A stretch of 42,880 nt of DNA. Source: Xanthomonas axonopodis. GTDB taxonomy: Bacteria > Pseudomonadota > Gammaproteobacteria > Xanthomonadales > Xanthomonadaceae. Location: assembly GCF_001304695.1 (NCBI RefSeq), contig NZ_JFAQ01000032.1:1-42880 (forward strand), given 5' to 3'. Shown piece after piece: positions 28,434 through 39,249 of this stretch. The position numbers were made by a program, and so were the translations under genes. The notes beneath the pieces are model-generated. The model saw nothing but the letters and a program-made list of their open reading frames with translations. It made no database searches and had not been told where the DNA came from. Within the stretch, counting starts at the first letter, position 1, and each line of letters begins with the position of its first letter.

Positions 28434-29852
28434 ATGTTGTGGGCCTGCATCTTATTGCCGCAGCTGGCGCTGGACGCTGTCCTTCGGCGCCTGGAAGAGC
28501 CGGACGCACCGTTGGTGCTGGTGGAAGGCCCGGCGCAGCTGCGCAGCCTGCATTCGGTCAATGCTGCCGCAGGCGCGGCTGGGCTGAAGGCCGGCATGCG
28601 GCTATCGGCGGCGCATGCCTTGATGACCCAGGTGCGCACCATCGATTACGACGCGCAAAACGAAGCACGCACGCAGCGGTTTCTCGCGGCCTGGGCGTAT
28701 CGGCATAGCTCGCTGGTCAGCCAGCAGTGGTCGCGCGCCATCGTGCTGGAAGCCGGTGCCAGCTTTCGCCTGTTCGGCCCCTGGCCGCGCTTCGAACGTC
28801 GCCTGCGCGATGAGCTGCAGGCCTTGGGCTTCCAGCACCGGCTTGCGCTGGCACCCACGCCGCGCGCCGCACGCGTGCTGGCCGGCCTGCGCGACGGCAT
28901 GGTGGTGACGCAATTGCCGGCCCTGCACAGCACGCTCGACAAGGTGCCTGTGCGCCGCGCTGCATTGCCCGACAATGCCGGCGAGCGCCTGCAGCACATG
29001 GGCGTGCGCACGCTCGCGGCGGTGCGTGGTTTGCCGCGCGACGGGTTGCGCCGGCGTTTTGGTGCGGGCCTGCTCGATCATCTGGATCGCCTCTACGGGC
29101 AGGTCAACGACCCGCTGGAGTGCTATGCGCCGCCAGACCACTTCGACCACCGCGTGGAGCTGGGCTATGAGGTGGAAACGCATCCGGCGCTGTTGTTCCC
29201 ATTGCGCCGGCTGATCGGCGACCTGTGCACGTATCTGTCCATTCGTGATGGCGGCGTGCAGCGGTTTTTATTACGCCTGGAACACGAAGAAGGCGCGACC
29301 GATGTAGAGATCGGCCTGCTCACGCCGGAACGCGCGCCGGCCTTGCTGTTCGAGCTGGCCCGCAACCGGCTGGAGCGGGTGGAGATTCCGCGGCCGGTGG
29401 TGGCGATGCGCTTGCTGGCACGGCAGTTGCCACCGTTCGTGCCGGCCATGCGCGACCTGTCCGATCAACGTGCGCAGCAATCGGTGGAGTGGCCGCAACT
29501 GCGCGAGCGCCTGCGCGCACGGCTTGGCGATGGCGCGGTATATCGCGTCTTGCCGGCCGACGACCCGCGCCCGGAGCGCGCCTGGCGTCGCGCCATCGGC
29601 GATGCGGTGCGCGAAGCCGCTGCGCCGTCGCGTCCGCCGCGCCCCACCTGGTTGCTGCCGCAGCCGGTGCCGCTGCACGACCCGCACCTGCGCATCGTGT
29701 CCGGCCCGGAACGGCTGGAAAGCGGTTGGTGGGACGACGATGAAGCGCGTCGCGATTACTACGTGGTGGAGACTGCACGCGGCCGGCGTGGCTGGGCATT
29801 CGCCGCGCCCGGTCGGGTGGACGGCTGGATGCTGCATGGGTGGTTTGCGTGA
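28434..29852 (+). CDS. imuB: ImuB, inactive Y-family polymerase homolog
   Basis: A 472-residue Y-family relative. The N-terminal strand reads LWACILLPQLALDAVLRR where active DinB-type enzymes carry the first catalytic Asp (FxHxDxDxFxA), and no SxDE motif is seen later (VLEAGASFRLFG occupies that place), so polymerase chemistry is not expected. The thumb/helix-hairpin-helix segment is GVRTLAAVRGLPRDGLRRRFG, followed by a little-finger-like domain and the C-terminal ImuB extension with DDEARRDYYVVETARGR. ImuB acts as an adaptor linking the beta clamp, ImuA and DnaE2 during lesion bypass. It is in the LexA2-controlled cassette. A 181-base gap separates it from dnaE2. Confidence 0.93.
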   Translation: MLWACILLPQLALDAVLRRLEEPDAPLVLVEGPAQLRSLHSVNAAAGAAGLKAGMRLSAAHALMTQVRTIDYDAQNEARTQRFLAAWAYRHSSLVSQQWSRAIVLEAGASFRLFGPWPRFERRLRDELQALGFQHRLALAPTPRAARVLAGLRDGMVVTQLPALHSTLDKVPVRRAALPDNAGERLQHMGVRTLAAVRGLPRDGLRRRFGAGLLDHLDRLYGQVNDPLECYAPPDHFDHRVELGYEVETHPALLFPLRRLIGDLCTYLSIRDGGVQRFLLRLEHEEGATDVEIGLLTPERAPALLFELARNRLERVEIPRPVVAMRLLARQLPPFVPAMRDLSDQRAQQSVEWPQLRERLRARLGDGAVYRVLPADDPRPERAWRRAIGDAVREAAAPSRPPRPTWLLPQPVPLHDPHLRIVSGPERLESGWWDDDEARRDYYVVETARGRRGWAFAAPGRVDGWMLHGWFA

Positions 29853-30033
29853 GCGCAGGGATGCCATTGCAGGATCCGAGCGCGCGCTGCCTGGCTGCTG
29901 GTTGCGGTTTGGGGGCACGCTGCAGGCGCCGGGTCTCCAGGCAAAATGCAGCAGGGGCTGCAACGACACGATCCGTCGTCCACTGCAAAGCTCGTGCGAT
30001 ACAGCATGGTGCTGTTGAAGGCACCCAGCATCC

Positions 30034-33000
30034 ATGAGCTGGGATGACGCCGTCGATGGTGTGGACCGCGACACGCCCGGCGGGCGCATGCCGCGCGCCT
30101 GGAATGTGGCTGCACGCCTGCGCGCGGCCAATGACGATATCGTCCATGCGCAGCAGGCCGATGGGCTGCCTGCATATGCCGAGCTGCATTGCCTGTCGGA
30201 CTTTTCGTTTCTGCGTGGTGCCTCCAGTGCCGAGCAGTTGTTCGCACGCGCGCAGCATTGCGGCTACAGCGCCTTGGCCATTACCGACGAGTGCTCGCTG
30301 GCCGGCATCGTGCGTGGCCTGGAAGCGTCGCGTGTCACCGGCGTGCGGTTGATTGTCGGCAGCGAATTCACCCTGGTCGATGGCACCGGTTTCGTACTGC
30401 TGGTGGAGAACGCCCACGGTTACCCGCAGCTGTGCGGGTTGATCACGACCGCGCGGCGTGCGGCAAGCAAGGGCGCCTATCGCTTGGGGCGTGCCGAGGT
30501 GCAGGCGCAGTTTCGCGACGTGGTGCCGGGCGTGTTTGCGCTGTGGCTCCCCGGCGCGCAGCCGCAGGCGGAGCAGGGCGCCTGGTTGCGGCAGGTATTC
30601 GGCGAGCGGGCGTTTCTGGCAGTGGAATTGCATCGCGAACAGGACGATGCCGCGCGCCTGCAGGTTCTGCAGGCGCTGGCGCAGCAACTGGGCATGACCG
30701 CCTTGGCCAGCGGCGATGCGCATATGGCGCAGCGTCGCGAACGCATCGTGCAAGACACCTTGACCGCCATTCGCCACACGCTGCCGTTGGCCGAGTGCGG
30801 CGCACACCTGTTCCGCAATGGCGAGCGGCATCTGCGCACCCGGCGCGCGTTGGGCAATATCTACCCGGATGCGTTGTTGCAGGCCACCGTGGAGTTGGCG
30901 CAGCGTTGTACCTTCGATATTTCCAAGCTCCAATATACCTATCCCAGGGAACTGGTGCCGCAGGGCCATACGCCTGCCAGTTATCTGCGTCAGCTCAGCG
31001 AAATCGGGATACGGGAGCGCTGGCCGGATGGGGCGCCGAAAAAAATACGCGACGACATCGAAAACGAATTGGCATTGATCGCCGAACTGGAATACGAGGC
31101 GTTCTTTCTGACGGTACAGGATGTGGTGCGGTTTGCGCGTTCCAAAGAGATCCTGTGTCAGGGGCGTGGATCTTCAGCAAATTCGGCAGTCTGCTATGCA
31201 CTGGGCATCACCTCGGTCGATCCGAGCAAGACGCGATTGCTGATCTCGCGCTTCTTGTCCAAGGCCCGTCACGAGCCGCCGGATATCGACGTGGATTTCG
31301 AGCACGAACGCCGCGAGGAGGTGTTGCAATACGTCTATACCAAATACGGGCGCGAACGCGCAGCGCTGGCGGCGACGGTGATCTGCTATCGCGGCAAGAG
31401 CGCGGTGCGCGATGTGGCCAAGGCCTTCGGTCTGCCACCGGACCAGATTGCCTTGCTGGCCAATTGCTACGGCTGGGGCAATGGCGAAACACCGATGGAG
31501 CAGCGCATCGAAGAAGCCGGCTTCGATCTGGCCAATCCGCTGATCACCAAGATCCTGCTCGTGACAGAACACCTGCGCGATCACCCACGGCATCTGTCGC
31601 AGCACGTGGGCGGATTCGTCATCTCCGACGAGCCGTTATCGTTGCTGGTGCCGGTGGAAAACGCCGCGATGGCCGACCGCACCATCATCCAGTGGGACAA
31701 GGACGATCTGGAAACCATGAAGTTGCTCAAGGTCGATTGCCTGGCCCTGGGCATGCTGACCTGCATTCGCAAGACGCTGGACCTGGTGCGTGGCCACCGT
31801 CATCGCGACTATGCGTTGGCGACCTTGCCGGATGAAGATGCGGCGACCTACAAGCTGATCCAGCGCGCCGATACGGTCGGCGTGTTCCAGATCGAGTCGC
31901 GTGCGCAGATGGCGATGCTGCCAAGGCTCAAACCGGCAGAGTTCTACGACCTGGTCATCGAAGTGGCGATCGTGCGACCTGGTCCGATCCAGGGCGACAT
32001 GGTGCATCCGTACCTGCAACGTCGCAAAGACAAGAGCCTGATCAACTATCCCTCCGAAGGCGTCGAGAAAATTCTCGGGCCGACATTGGGGATTCCGCTG
32101 TTCCAGGAGCAGGTCATGGAATTGGTGATCCACGCCGGCTACGACCCTGACGAGGCCGACAAGCTACGCCGTTCGATGGCGGCCTGGCGCCGCGGTGGCG
32201 ATATGGAATCGCATCGCGTGCGCATTCGCGCATTGATGGAGGCTAAGGGCTACGCCTCCAGCTTCATCGACCAGATCTTCGAACAGATCAAGGGTTTCGG
32301 TTCCTACGGTTTTCCGCAGAGCCATGCCGCCTCATTCGCCAAACTCGTCTATGCCAGCTGCTGGCTCAAACGCCACGAACCGGCCGCCTTCGCCTGCGGG
32401 CTGCTCAACGCGCAGCCGATGGGTTTTTATTCGGCCAGCCAGATCGTGCAGGATGCGCGCCGCGGCAGTCCCGAACGCGAACGCGTGGAGGTGCTGCCTG
32501 TGGACGTGCTGCACAGCGACTGGGACAACACCCTGGTCGGCGGCCGGCCGTGGCGCAGCGCTGCCGATCCCGGCGAACAACCGGCGATCCGGCTGGGCAT
32601 GCGGCAAGTTGCCGGGTTATCGGAAGTGGTGGCAAATCGCATTGTCGCTGCACGCACGCAGCAGGTTTTCGCCGACATCGGCGACCTGTGCCTGCGCGCG
32701 GCACTCGACGAAAAAGCGCGCCTGGCCCTGGCCGAAGCCGGCGCCCTGCGGGGCCTGGTGGGCAACCGCAACGCCGCGCGCTGGGCGATGGCCGGTGTGG
32801 AGGCGCGTCGCCCGTTGCTGCCGGGCAGCCCGGAAGAACGCCCGGTGGAGTTCGAAGCACCGCGCGCGGGCGAAGAAATCCTGGCCGATTACCGCTCGGT
32901 CGGCCTGAGTCTGCGCCAGCATCCAATGGCGCTGCTGCGCCCGCAGATGCGCCAGCGCCGCATCCTGGGTCTGCGCGAATTGCAGGGCCGCCGCCATGGC

Positions 33001-33276
33001 AGCGGCGTCCATGTGGCCGGCCTGGTCACCCAGCGCCCGGCCACCGCCAAGGGCACCATCTTCGTCACCCTGGAAGACGAACAGGGCATGATCAATGTCA
33101 TCGTCTGGCCGCACCTTGCGCTGCGTCGCCGCCGCGCGCTGCTGGAATCGCGCCTGCTCGCCGTGCGCGGTCGCTGGGAACGCGTGGACGGTGTAGAGCA
33201 TCTCATCGCCGGCGACCTGTACGACCTCAGCAACCTGCTCGGCGACATGCAGCTGCCCTCGCGCGATTTCCATTGA
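30034..33276 (+). CDS. dnaE2: DnaE2, error-prone DNA polymerase III alpha subunit
   Basis: A 1080-residue C-family polymerase of the DnaE2 type. It opens with the PHP domain ([30 protein letters not shown]), continues with the palm, in which catalytic aspartates are visible in PDIDVDF (D417, D419) and LKVDCLALG (D568), and carries [17 protein letters not shown], the fingers with [20 protein letters not shown], and an OB fold near the end ([20 protein letters not shown]). Length and the short linker fit DnaE2 rather than replicative DnaE1 (about 1160-1190). It performs damage-tolerant, mutagenic synthesis with ImuA/ImuB. The gap to imuB is large enough for a separate promoter, but no second LexA2 operator was found there. 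Confidence 0.95.
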   Translation: MSWDDAVDGVDRDTPGGRMPRAWNVAARLRAANDDIVHAQQADGLPAYAELHCLSDFSFLRGASSAEQLFARAQHCGYSALAITDECSLAGIVRGLEASRVTGVRLIVGSEFTLVDGTGFVLLVENAHGYPQLCGLITTARRAASKGAYRLGRAEVQAQFRDVVPGVFALWLPGAQPQAEQGAWLRQVFGERAFLAVELHREQDDAARLQVLQALAQQLGMTALASGDAHMAQRRERIVQDTLTAIRHTLPLAECGAHLFRNGERHLRTRRALGNIYPDALLQATVELAQRCTFDISKLQYTYPRELVPQGHTPASYLRQLSEIGIRERWPDGAPKKIRDDIENELALIAELEYEAFFLTVQDVVRFARSKEILCQGRGSSANSAVCYALGITSVDPSKTRLLISRFLSKARHEPPDIDVDFEHERREEVLQYVYTKYGRERAALAATVICYRGKSAVRDVAKAFGLPPDQIALLANCYGWGNGETPMEQRIEEAGFDLANPLITKILLVTEHLRDHPRHLSQHVGGFVISDEPLSLLVPVENAAMADRTIIQWDKDDLETMKLLKVDCLALGMLTCIRKTLDLVRGHRHRDYALATLPDEDAATYKLIQRADTVGVFQIESRAQMAMLPRLKPAEFYDLVIEVAIVRPGPIQGDMVHPYLQRRKDKSLINYPSEGVEKILGPTLGIPLFQEQVMELVIHAGYDPDEADKLRRSMAAWRRGGDMESHRVRIRALMEAKGYASSFIDQIFEQIKGFGSYGFPQSHAASFAKLVYASCWLKRHEPAAFACGLLNAQPMGFYSASQIVQDARRGSPERERVEVLPVDVLHSDWDNTLVGGRPWRSAADPGEQPAIRLGMRQVAGLSEVVANRIVAARTQQVFADIGDLCLRAALDEKARLALAEAGALRGLVGNRNAARWAMAGVEARRPLLPGSPEERPVEFEAPRAGEEILADYRSVGLSLRQHPMALLRPQMRQRRILGLRELQGRRHGSGVHVAGLVTQRPATAKGTIFVTLEDEQGMINVIVWPHLALRRRRALLESRLLAVRGRWERVDGVEHLIAGDLYDLSNLLGDMQLPSRDFH

Positions 33277-33342
33277 CGCTTTTTAGGTGAATGGATTGCT
33301 GCTGGATTCCGCACTCGGTTTGCCTACAACACGGAGCAGTAC

Positions 33343-35301
33343 ATGCGGAAATGGATCTTTCCTGCGGCCTTGGTGCTGCTGATGGCGGCCGGCACTGCCA
33401 CTGCGCAGGTGGATGTCGGCGCCTACATCAAAAAAGACAAGTTCGCCGACATCAAGCTATCGCTCAGCGGTGCGTATTTCGCTGCGACCGTGCCGATGGA
33501 AGACAAGACCGCCCTTCCGATCATGCGGCGTTCGGACAACAGCATCGGTGCCACTTTCGTGCTGGAAAAAAACACGTACGTGAGCGATTTCGCCTGGGTC
33601 AGCGACACCCGCGTGTTGATTTCCGTTGCACAGAAGTACGGCCTGCTCGACAAGCCGCTGCCGACCGGCGAGCTGTATGCCATCAATGCCGATGGCACCG
33701 GAGTCGAGTTGCTGGTGAGTTACCGCGCACGCGGCACCGGCCTTGGCACCAACATCAAGGTCAAGAAGACCGAAGCGGTGGCCGCATTCCTGACCGATTC
33801 CTTGCTCGACGACGACCGCAGCGTGATCGTGGCGATCTGGCCGATGTCGGGGCAGGATCCCTATACCCGCGCAGAAAAGCTTGACGTCACCACCGGCCGC
33901 CGCCTCCCGCTGGCGCGTGCGCCGATTCAGCGCGCCAGCTTCACCACCGACCATCAGGGGCAGGTGCGCTTTGCGCAGGGGGCCGGCTCAGACAACGTGA
34001 GCAAGCTGTATTACCGCAAGGGCACCGGCGACGAATGGACGCTGATCAATGACGAGCAGGTCAGTGGCCATGTCGAAACACCGCTGGGTTTTTCGCAAGA
34101 CGAGCGCATTGCGTATTTGCGCGTGCAAAGTGCCAATGGCCCCGATGCGCTCGTCGGCTGGGACATCCAGGCCGATCGCCGTGAGCAGGTGCTGCGTGGC
34201 GTGGTGGCCGACCCACTGGAGATCATCTACCGCAACGACACCAGCATTCCGGTCGGCGCCATTTTCATGGCCGACCGCCCACCCAGCCGCTTTTTCGACG
34301 AGCATGGTGCCGAAGCGCGGATGTATCACAGTCTGGAGGCGGCCTTTGCCGGCAATGCGGTGTGCGTGACCTCCAGCACCAAAGACGGCCGCTACGTGAT
34401 GCTGGAAGCCTATTCGGGCAGCAACCCTGGCGATTTCTACGTGTTCGATACGCAAGAGAAAAAAGCCCAGCATGTGATCAGTCGGCGCGACTGGTTCGAC
34501 CCCGAGCGCACGGCCACCGTGCAGCCGATTGCACTGCAGGCACGTGACGGGGTGCCACTGCATGGGTATCTCACGTTGCCGCGCAGCGGGGGCGACAAAC
34601 CTCTGCCAATGGTGGTCATGCCCCATGGCGGTCCCTTCGAGATCTTCGACAGCTGGCAGTTCGACGACGATGCGCAGCTGCTGGCGCAGGCTGGTTATGC
34701 GGTGCTGCAGATCAATTTCCGTGGCTCGGGCAACTATGGGCGCGATTTCCAGCACGCCGGCGCGCGTCAGTGGGGCGGCACCATGCAGGACGATGTCACC
34801 GATGCAACGCGCTGGGCGATTGCCCAGGGGTATGCCAACGCACGCAAGATCTGCATCTTTGGCGCCAGTTATGGTGCGTACGCAGCCTTGATGGGAGCGG
34901 CCAGGGAATCGGGCCTGTATGCGTGCGCGGCCGGTTATGTGGGCGTCTATGACTTGCCGATGATGTTCACCAGCGGCGATATCCAGAAGCGCGGTTCCGG
35001 CGAGAACTACCTCAAGCAATGGTTGGGCGATCCGGCCATCCTGGCCGCACGGTCGCCGGTCAATCTGGCCAAGCAGATCAAGGTGCCGGTGTTTCTGGCT
35101 GCAGGGGGCGAAGACGAGCGCGCGCCCATCCAGCACAGCAAGCGAATGGAAGCGGCGTTGCGCCAGGCCGGCACGCCAGTGGAAACGCTGTACTTCGACA
35201 CGGAAGGCCACGGCTTTTACACCGAGCCCCATCGACGCGCGTCCTACACCCAGCTGTTGGCGTTTTTATCCAGATCGCTGGGTGGCGCCAAGGCCGATTG
35301 A
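33343..35301 (+). CDS. Secreted S9-family (prolyl oligopeptidase) peptidase
   Basis: A 652-residue serine peptidase with an N-terminal signal peptide (RKWIFPAALVLLMAAGTATA, cleavage near AQV). The first about 400 residues form the beta-propeller cap; the alpha/beta-hydrolase domain follows with MPHGGPFE (oxyanion region), FRGSGNYG, GASYGAYAA containing catalytic Ser509, GGEDERAP with Asp591 and EGHGF with His623. It should cleave short peptides in the periplasm, as dipeptidyl- or acylaminoacyl-peptidase relatives do. It starts 66 bases after dnaE2 but is a housekeeping-type gene with unrelated function. A second S9 peptidase lies at the right end of the window. Confidence 0.92.
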   Translation: MRKWIFPAALVLLMAAGTATAQVDVGAYIKKDKFADIKLSLSGAYFAATVPMEDKTALPIMRRSDNSIGATFVLEKNTYVSDFAWVSDTRVLISVAQKYGLLDKPLPTGELYAINADGTGVELLVSYRARGTGLGTNIKVKKTEAVAAFLTDSLLDDDRSVIVAIWPMSGQDPYTRAEKLDVTTGRRLPLARAPIQRASFTTDHQGQVRFAQGAGSDNVSKLYYRKGTGDEWTLINDEQVSGHVETPLGFSQDERIAYLRVQSANGPDALVGWDIQADRREQVLRGVVADPLEIIYRNDTSIPVGAIFMADRPPSRFFDEHGAEARMYHSLEAAFAGNAVCVTSSTKDGRYVMLEAYSGSNPGDFYVFDTQEKKAQHVISRRDWFDPERTATVQPIALQARDGVPLHGYLTLPRSGGDKPLPMVVMPHGGPFEIFDSWQFDDDAQLLAQAGYAVLQINFRGSGNYGRDFQHAGARQWGGTMQDDVTDATRWAIAQGYANARKICIFGASYGAYAALMGAARESGLYACAAGYVGVYDLPMMFTSGDIQKRGSGENYLKQWLGDPAILAARSPVNLAKQIKVPVFLAAGGEDERAPIQHSKRMEAALRQAGTPVETLYFDTEGHGFYTEPHRRASYTQLLAFLSRSLGGAKAD

Positions 35302-35510
35302 GGGTCATCGCGACGGCGGCCTTATCGAACTGTCGAGTTCGCTTGCCTCTTCGGTCAGCCGGGCCACGCGGTGAGGCAGTGCCTTGTACAGACCCAGCCA
35401 GAAGCTTGAGTGAATCGTCCTGCCGTCGGTCATTGGCAGTGAACCGGTCCGTGTTACACCATGCAGGTCCGCGCGGCCGCGCTGGCTTGTCTTTCACCCA
35501 CGAGGCGATC

Positions 35511-36329
35511 ATGAAGTTGGAGGCGTTGTTCGACCAGTTGCACACTTTGCCCACCGTGCCCAAGGTGGCGCAAGACCTGATCCGTCAATTCGACGATCCG
35601 CAGACCGATATCGATACGCTGGCGCACAGTATCGAGCGCGATCCGGTGATTGCCGCCAAAGTGTTGCGGCTGGCCAATTCGGCGCGCTTCCATGGCTTGC
35701 GCGATTCCACCAGCGTGGAAGACGCGGCCATGCGACTGGGTTTCAACACCTTGCGCACGCTGGTGCTGGCGTCGGCGATGACGGGCGCGTTCCGGGCCGG
35801 CAAGGGCTTCGACCTCAAGGCCTTCTGGCGGCACAGTTTCGAAGTGGCCGGCATCTGCCGCCTGCTGGCGCGCCAGCATGGGCTGGACCCGGAGACGGCC
35901 TTCACCTGCGGGATGATGCACAACATCGGCGAGCTTCTGATCCAGTCCGGTGCGCCGGAATACGCCAGCCGCATCAATCACGAAACCTCCTCTGCCGGTC
36001 ACGCGGCCGAAGAAACCCTGCAACTGGGTTTCGGCTACCCGGAAGTGGGTGCCGAGCTGGCACGTCGCTGGCAGCTGCCCGTGGTGATCCAGGAAGCCAT
36101 TGCGTATCAGGTCCGGCCCGCCGCGGCCCCGGACGGTGCACGCATGCCATTGCTGGTGGCCCGGGCGGTACTGGTCTGCGATGCGCTGCATGCGCATGGC
36201 GGCGCCACGCCGGTGGCATTGGAAGCAGTACGCAGCCCGCTGATGGACGGCGTGGATCTGGACGCGTTGTTCGCCGCGCTGCCGGAGGTCATCGAGGCCG
36301 ATCGCGCCTTTGCCGAGTTGCTGCACTAA
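35511..36329 (+). CDS. HDOD-domain protein
   Basis: A 272-residue protein consisting of one HDOD domain, recognisable by LPTVPKVAQDLIRQFDDPQT, LAHSIERDPVIAAKVLRLAN, the FHGLRDSTSVEDAAMRLGF stretch, WRHSFEVAGICRLLARQHG and GMMHNIGELLI. HDOD proteins resemble HD phosphohydrolases but usually lack the metal residues and act as non-enzymatic signalling or scaffold modules, often linked to c-di-GMP and motility in xanthomonads. The usual HD pair is replaced by HN (MMHNIGE), consistent with a non-catalytic role. GAGG 7 bases before the ATG at 35511 sets the start; the frame continues upstream without family resemblance. Flanking genes are unrelated. Confidence 0.9.
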   Translation: MKLEALFDQLHTLPTVPKVAQDLIRQFDDPQTDIDTLAHSIERDPVIAAKVLRLANSARFHGLRDSTSVEDAAMRLGFNTLRTLVLASAMTGAFRAGKGFDLKAFWRHSFEVAGICRLLARQHGLDPETAFTCGMMHNIGELLIQSGAPEYASRINHETSSAGHAAEETLQLGFGYPEVGAELARRWQLPVVIQEAIAYQVRPAAAPDGARMPLLVARAVLVCDALHAHGGATPVALEAVRSPLMDGVDLDALFAALPEVIEADRAFAELLH

Positions 36330-36763
36330 ACCCTGGGCAGGACGCGCTGCGGCGTCATTGCCGGCGCAGCGGCGCGCATGCGCAGTCCGTTACGCCTTGC
36401 GTCGCACGCGCGGTGTCGGGCTGCTGCCATGCAGTGGTCGCCGCGCCGGGCGCAGAGATTCCGGCAGGCGTCAGCGCGATAACGCCCCGCTTCGCAGCAG
36501 CTGGCGCCAGCTGGCAGGCGCAGCGCACTTGTATCGACGCTGGCGTGAACGTGTTTGGAAACGTGCCCGCGTCCTCAACAGCAAACGCGCCGGATGCGTC
36601 TGCGATTGAACAGATTGCAACCCAGGCACCAGCGCGTGCGTCGGGTTGCCCCTGTGCAGCCCACCCGCCACAGCACGCACACTGTCACGCCGCGCCGCAG
36701 CTGGACTCGCGTGGACGCAGGGGCTAGCGTGGTGCGGATTTTTTGCCTACAGGGGAATGCCCA
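36330..36763. other. Intergenic region, nothing recognised
   Basis: About 430 bases between the HDOD gene and the OPT transporter. Short frames are present but none has a protein-like pattern. It must hold the transporter promoter; no clear operator or RNA element was seen. Confidence 0.4.
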
Positions 36764-38734
36764 ATGAGCCACGACGCGCAGCCGCGCCAGCTCACCTTCC
36801 GTGCCGTCGCGCTGGCCATCGTGCTGGCGGTCGTGCTGTCGGCCGCCAATGCCTACTTGGGCCTGTTCGCCGGCCTGACCATCGCCACCGCCATCCCGGC
36901 AGCCGTCGTGTCGATGGGTGTGCTGCGCCTGCTCGGCGGCGGCACCATCCTGGAAAACAACATCGTCCAGACCGGCGCGTCGGCCGGCTCGTCGATCGCG
37001 GCCGGGGTGATCTTCACCATCCCCGCGCTGGTGATCATGGGCTACTGGCCGGACTTCAAGTACTGGTGGGTGCTGGGCATTGCCGGCATGGGCGGCCTGC
37101 TGGGCGTGCTGTTCTCGGTGCCGCTGCGGCGCTCGATGATCGTCGAAGACCCGCTGCCGTTCCCCGAAGGCAAGGCGGCGGCCGAAGTGCTCAAGGCCGG
37201 CGAAAATCCCGGCCCGGGCCTGAAGATTCTGGCCATCTCCGGCGCTATCGGTGCGCTGGTCAAGCTCGGTGCGGCCAGCGGCCTGCGGGTGATCCCCGAC
37301 ACTTGGGCGCAGGCTACCTACCTGGGCAGCAGCCGTCTGGTCGGCTATATCGGCACCAACCTGTCGCCGGCGTTGCTGGGTGTGGGCTACATGGTCGGCT
37401 TGAACGTGGGCATCGTGGTGCTGTCCGGTTCGATCCTGTCCTGGCACATCGCCATCCCGTTGTATCAGCAGTTCTTCATGGGCTCGGACCCGGCAATGGC
37501 GCAGAGCCTGGTCGGTGCGTCGGCGGCCGATGCGGCGTTCGGCATCTGGGGCGCGAAGATCCGCTACCTCGGTGTCGGCGCGATGTTGATCGGTGGTGTG
37601 TGGACCCTGTTCTCGCTGCGGAAATCGCTGTTTTCCGGTATCAAGAGCGGCTTTGCGGCTGCGCGCAAGAGTGGCGGCGGAGTGGTTGCAGAAACCGAGC
37701 GCGATCTGCCGATGAAGTGGATGCTGGTGGCGCTGGTGCTGTGCACGCTGCCGCTGCTGGGCCTGTACCAGGCCATCGTGCAGCAGTGGCATGTGTCGGT
37801 CCCGATGACCATCATCATGATCGTGGCCGGCTTCCTGTTCGTCTCCGTTTCCGGCTATCTGGCGGGTTTGATCGGCTCGTCCAACAACCCGGTCTCGGGC
37901 ATCACCATCTCCACCATCCTGTTCGCCTCGGCGGTGCTGGTGTTGCTGCTCGGCAAGAGCGGCCTGGTGCTGGTGGGCATCGGCGCCGCGCCGCTGGGCG
38001 CAGTGGCGGCCATCATGATCGGTGCGGTAGTGTGCTGCGCGGCGGCGGTGGGCGGGGACAACCTGCAGGATCTCAAGGCCGGTTATCTGGTCGGTGCCAC
38101 ACCGTGGAAACAGCAGCTGATGCTGGGCATCGGTGCGTTCTCGTGCGCATTGATCATGGCACCGGTGCTGAATTTGCTGGCCCAGGCCTACGGCATCGGC
38201 CCGGCCACGCCGCAGCATCCCAACTCGCTGGGTGCGCCGCAGGCGACGCTGATGGCCTCGGTGGCCAAGGGCCTGTTCGGCGGCCAGCTGCCGTGGAGCA
38301 TGATCGCGATCGGTGCCGGCGTGGGCGCGGCCATCATCGCGCTGGACGAATGGCTGAAGGCCACCGGCAAGCGTTTCCGTGTACCGGTGCTGGCCGCGGC
38401 CATCGGTATCTATCTGCCGCTGGAACTGATGGTGCCGATCTTCCTCGGCGGGCTGATCGCGCATCTTGTAGAACGTTTCCACAACATCCGCGCCGATGAC
38501 GAAGACGGCCGTGACCGCGTGCATCGTCCGGGCGTGCTGTTTGCCGCTGGCCTGATCACCGGCGAGGCACTGATGGGCATCGCCATTGCGGTGCCGATCG
38601 TGCTGTCCAGCCGCGCCGATGTGCTGGCATTGCCGGCCGCGCTACAGTTCAACCAGTGGTTCGGCCTGGCGATTCTGGCCCTGGTCGGCTGGCTGCTGTA
38701 TCGCGTCGGCAAGCGCGGCGAACAGGCCGCCTGA
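36764..38734 (+). CDS. OPT-family oligopeptide transporter
   Basis: A 656-residue polytopic inner-membrane protein with about 14-16 hydrophobic segments. Family features include LTFRAVALAIVLAVVLSAAN and AYLGLFAGLTIATAIPAAV at the N-terminus, NNIVQTGASAGSSIAAGVIF, the VEDPLPFPEGKAAAEVLKAG loop, and GLIGSSNNPVSGITISTI. OPT carriers use the proton gradient to import oligopeptides or metal-siderophore-like ligands; the bacterial branch is mostly assigned to peptides. AGGGGA 8 bases before ATG 36764 sets the start. It ends at 38734 just before a perfect hairpin. Together with the two nearby secreted S9 peptidases it could take up peptides released in the periplasm, which is inference from proximity. 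Confidence 0.93.
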   Translation: MSHDAQPRQLTFRAVALAIVLAVVLSAANAYLGLFAGLTIATAIPAAVVSMGVLRLLGGGTILENNIVQTGASAGSSIAAGVIFTIPALVIMGYWPDFKYWWVLGIAGMGGLLGVLFSVPLRRSMIVEDPLPFPEGKAAAEVLKAGENPGPGLKILAISGAIGALVKLGAASGLRVIPDTWAQATYLGSSRLVGYIGTNLSPALLGVGYMVGLNVGIVVLSGSILSWHIAIPLYQQFFMGSDPAMAQSLVGASAADAAFGIWGAKIRYLGVGAMLIGGVWTLFSLRKSLFSGIKSGFAAARKSGGGVVAETERDLPMKWMLVALVLCTLPLLGLYQAIVQQWHVSVPMTIIMIVAGFLFVSVSGYLAGLIGSSNNPVSGITISTILFASAVLVLLLGKSGLVLVGIGAAPLGAVAAIMIGAVVCCAAAVGGDNLQDLKAGYLVGATPWKQQLMLGIGAFSCALIMAPVLNLLAQAYGIGPATPQHPNSLGAPQATLMASVAKGLFGGQLPWSMIAIGAGVGAAIIALDEWLKATGKRFRVPVLAAAIGIYLPLELMVPIFLGGLIAHLVERFHNIRADDEDGRDRVHRPGVLFAAGLITGEALMGIAIAVPIVLSSRADVLALPAALQFNQWFGLAILALVGWLLYRVGKRGEQAA

Positions 38735-38745
38735 GTGTGATACCC

Positions 38746-38774
38746 GATGGCGCATGCGCTCGGCATGCGCCATC
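38746..38774 (+). terminator. Hairpin after the OPT gene, probable terminator
   Basis: GATGGCGCATGC and GCATGCGCCATC form a perfect 12-pair stem around the loop GCTCG, 11 bases after the OPT stop codon. No T-run follows. Confidence 0.6.
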
Positions 38775-39227
38775 TGCAAGCCGCGCTTGGTGGTATGCGC
38801 AGCTTGATCCAGCGCTGATGTGATGGATCGGGAAACAGCTGGCTGGGCCAACTGCCTCTCTCCGGCTAAGACAGATGGTTTACACACCAGTGCTGCAATG
38901 GTGCCAGGTCCTCCGCACGACGGCTGTCGATTCGCCGTTTCGATTGCATCGCTGCCACTGCGTCCGGCACACCCCATGCGAACCGTGCAGCATTGCCGCA
39001 TGCGGGGCATCGCTGCCTGCATACCACCCGCTACCCGCCATCGACGTTCGCTGTCTTTGCGCCGGCTTTACGCCCTGCGCAGTTGCCGTGCATAGCGACT
39101 TTATGCCGCTGCTCCTTATCGTGCCGTCTCCCGCACAACGGTGCGCCATGAGTGGTGCATGCCTGGACTCATCTGATCCCCACCACGCTGTAGACCGTGG
39201 CGCGCTCACGCTGTGCATGACACCGCG

Positions 39228-39249
39228 CTGCCAGGCAAGTGCCTGGCAG
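39228..39249. repeat. Palindrome CTGCCAGGCA-AG-TGCCTGGCAG
   Basis: Ten-base perfectly complementary arms around a 2-base centre, about 200 bases upstream of the outer-membrane protein gene. It may be an operator for a dimeric regulator or a remnant of a transcript hairpin. Confidence 0.4.

Noticed and set aside
36575-38524. 649-codon minus-strand frame rich in His, Arg and Gln
   Set aside because: Antisense of the OPT transporter; composition typical of shadow frames.
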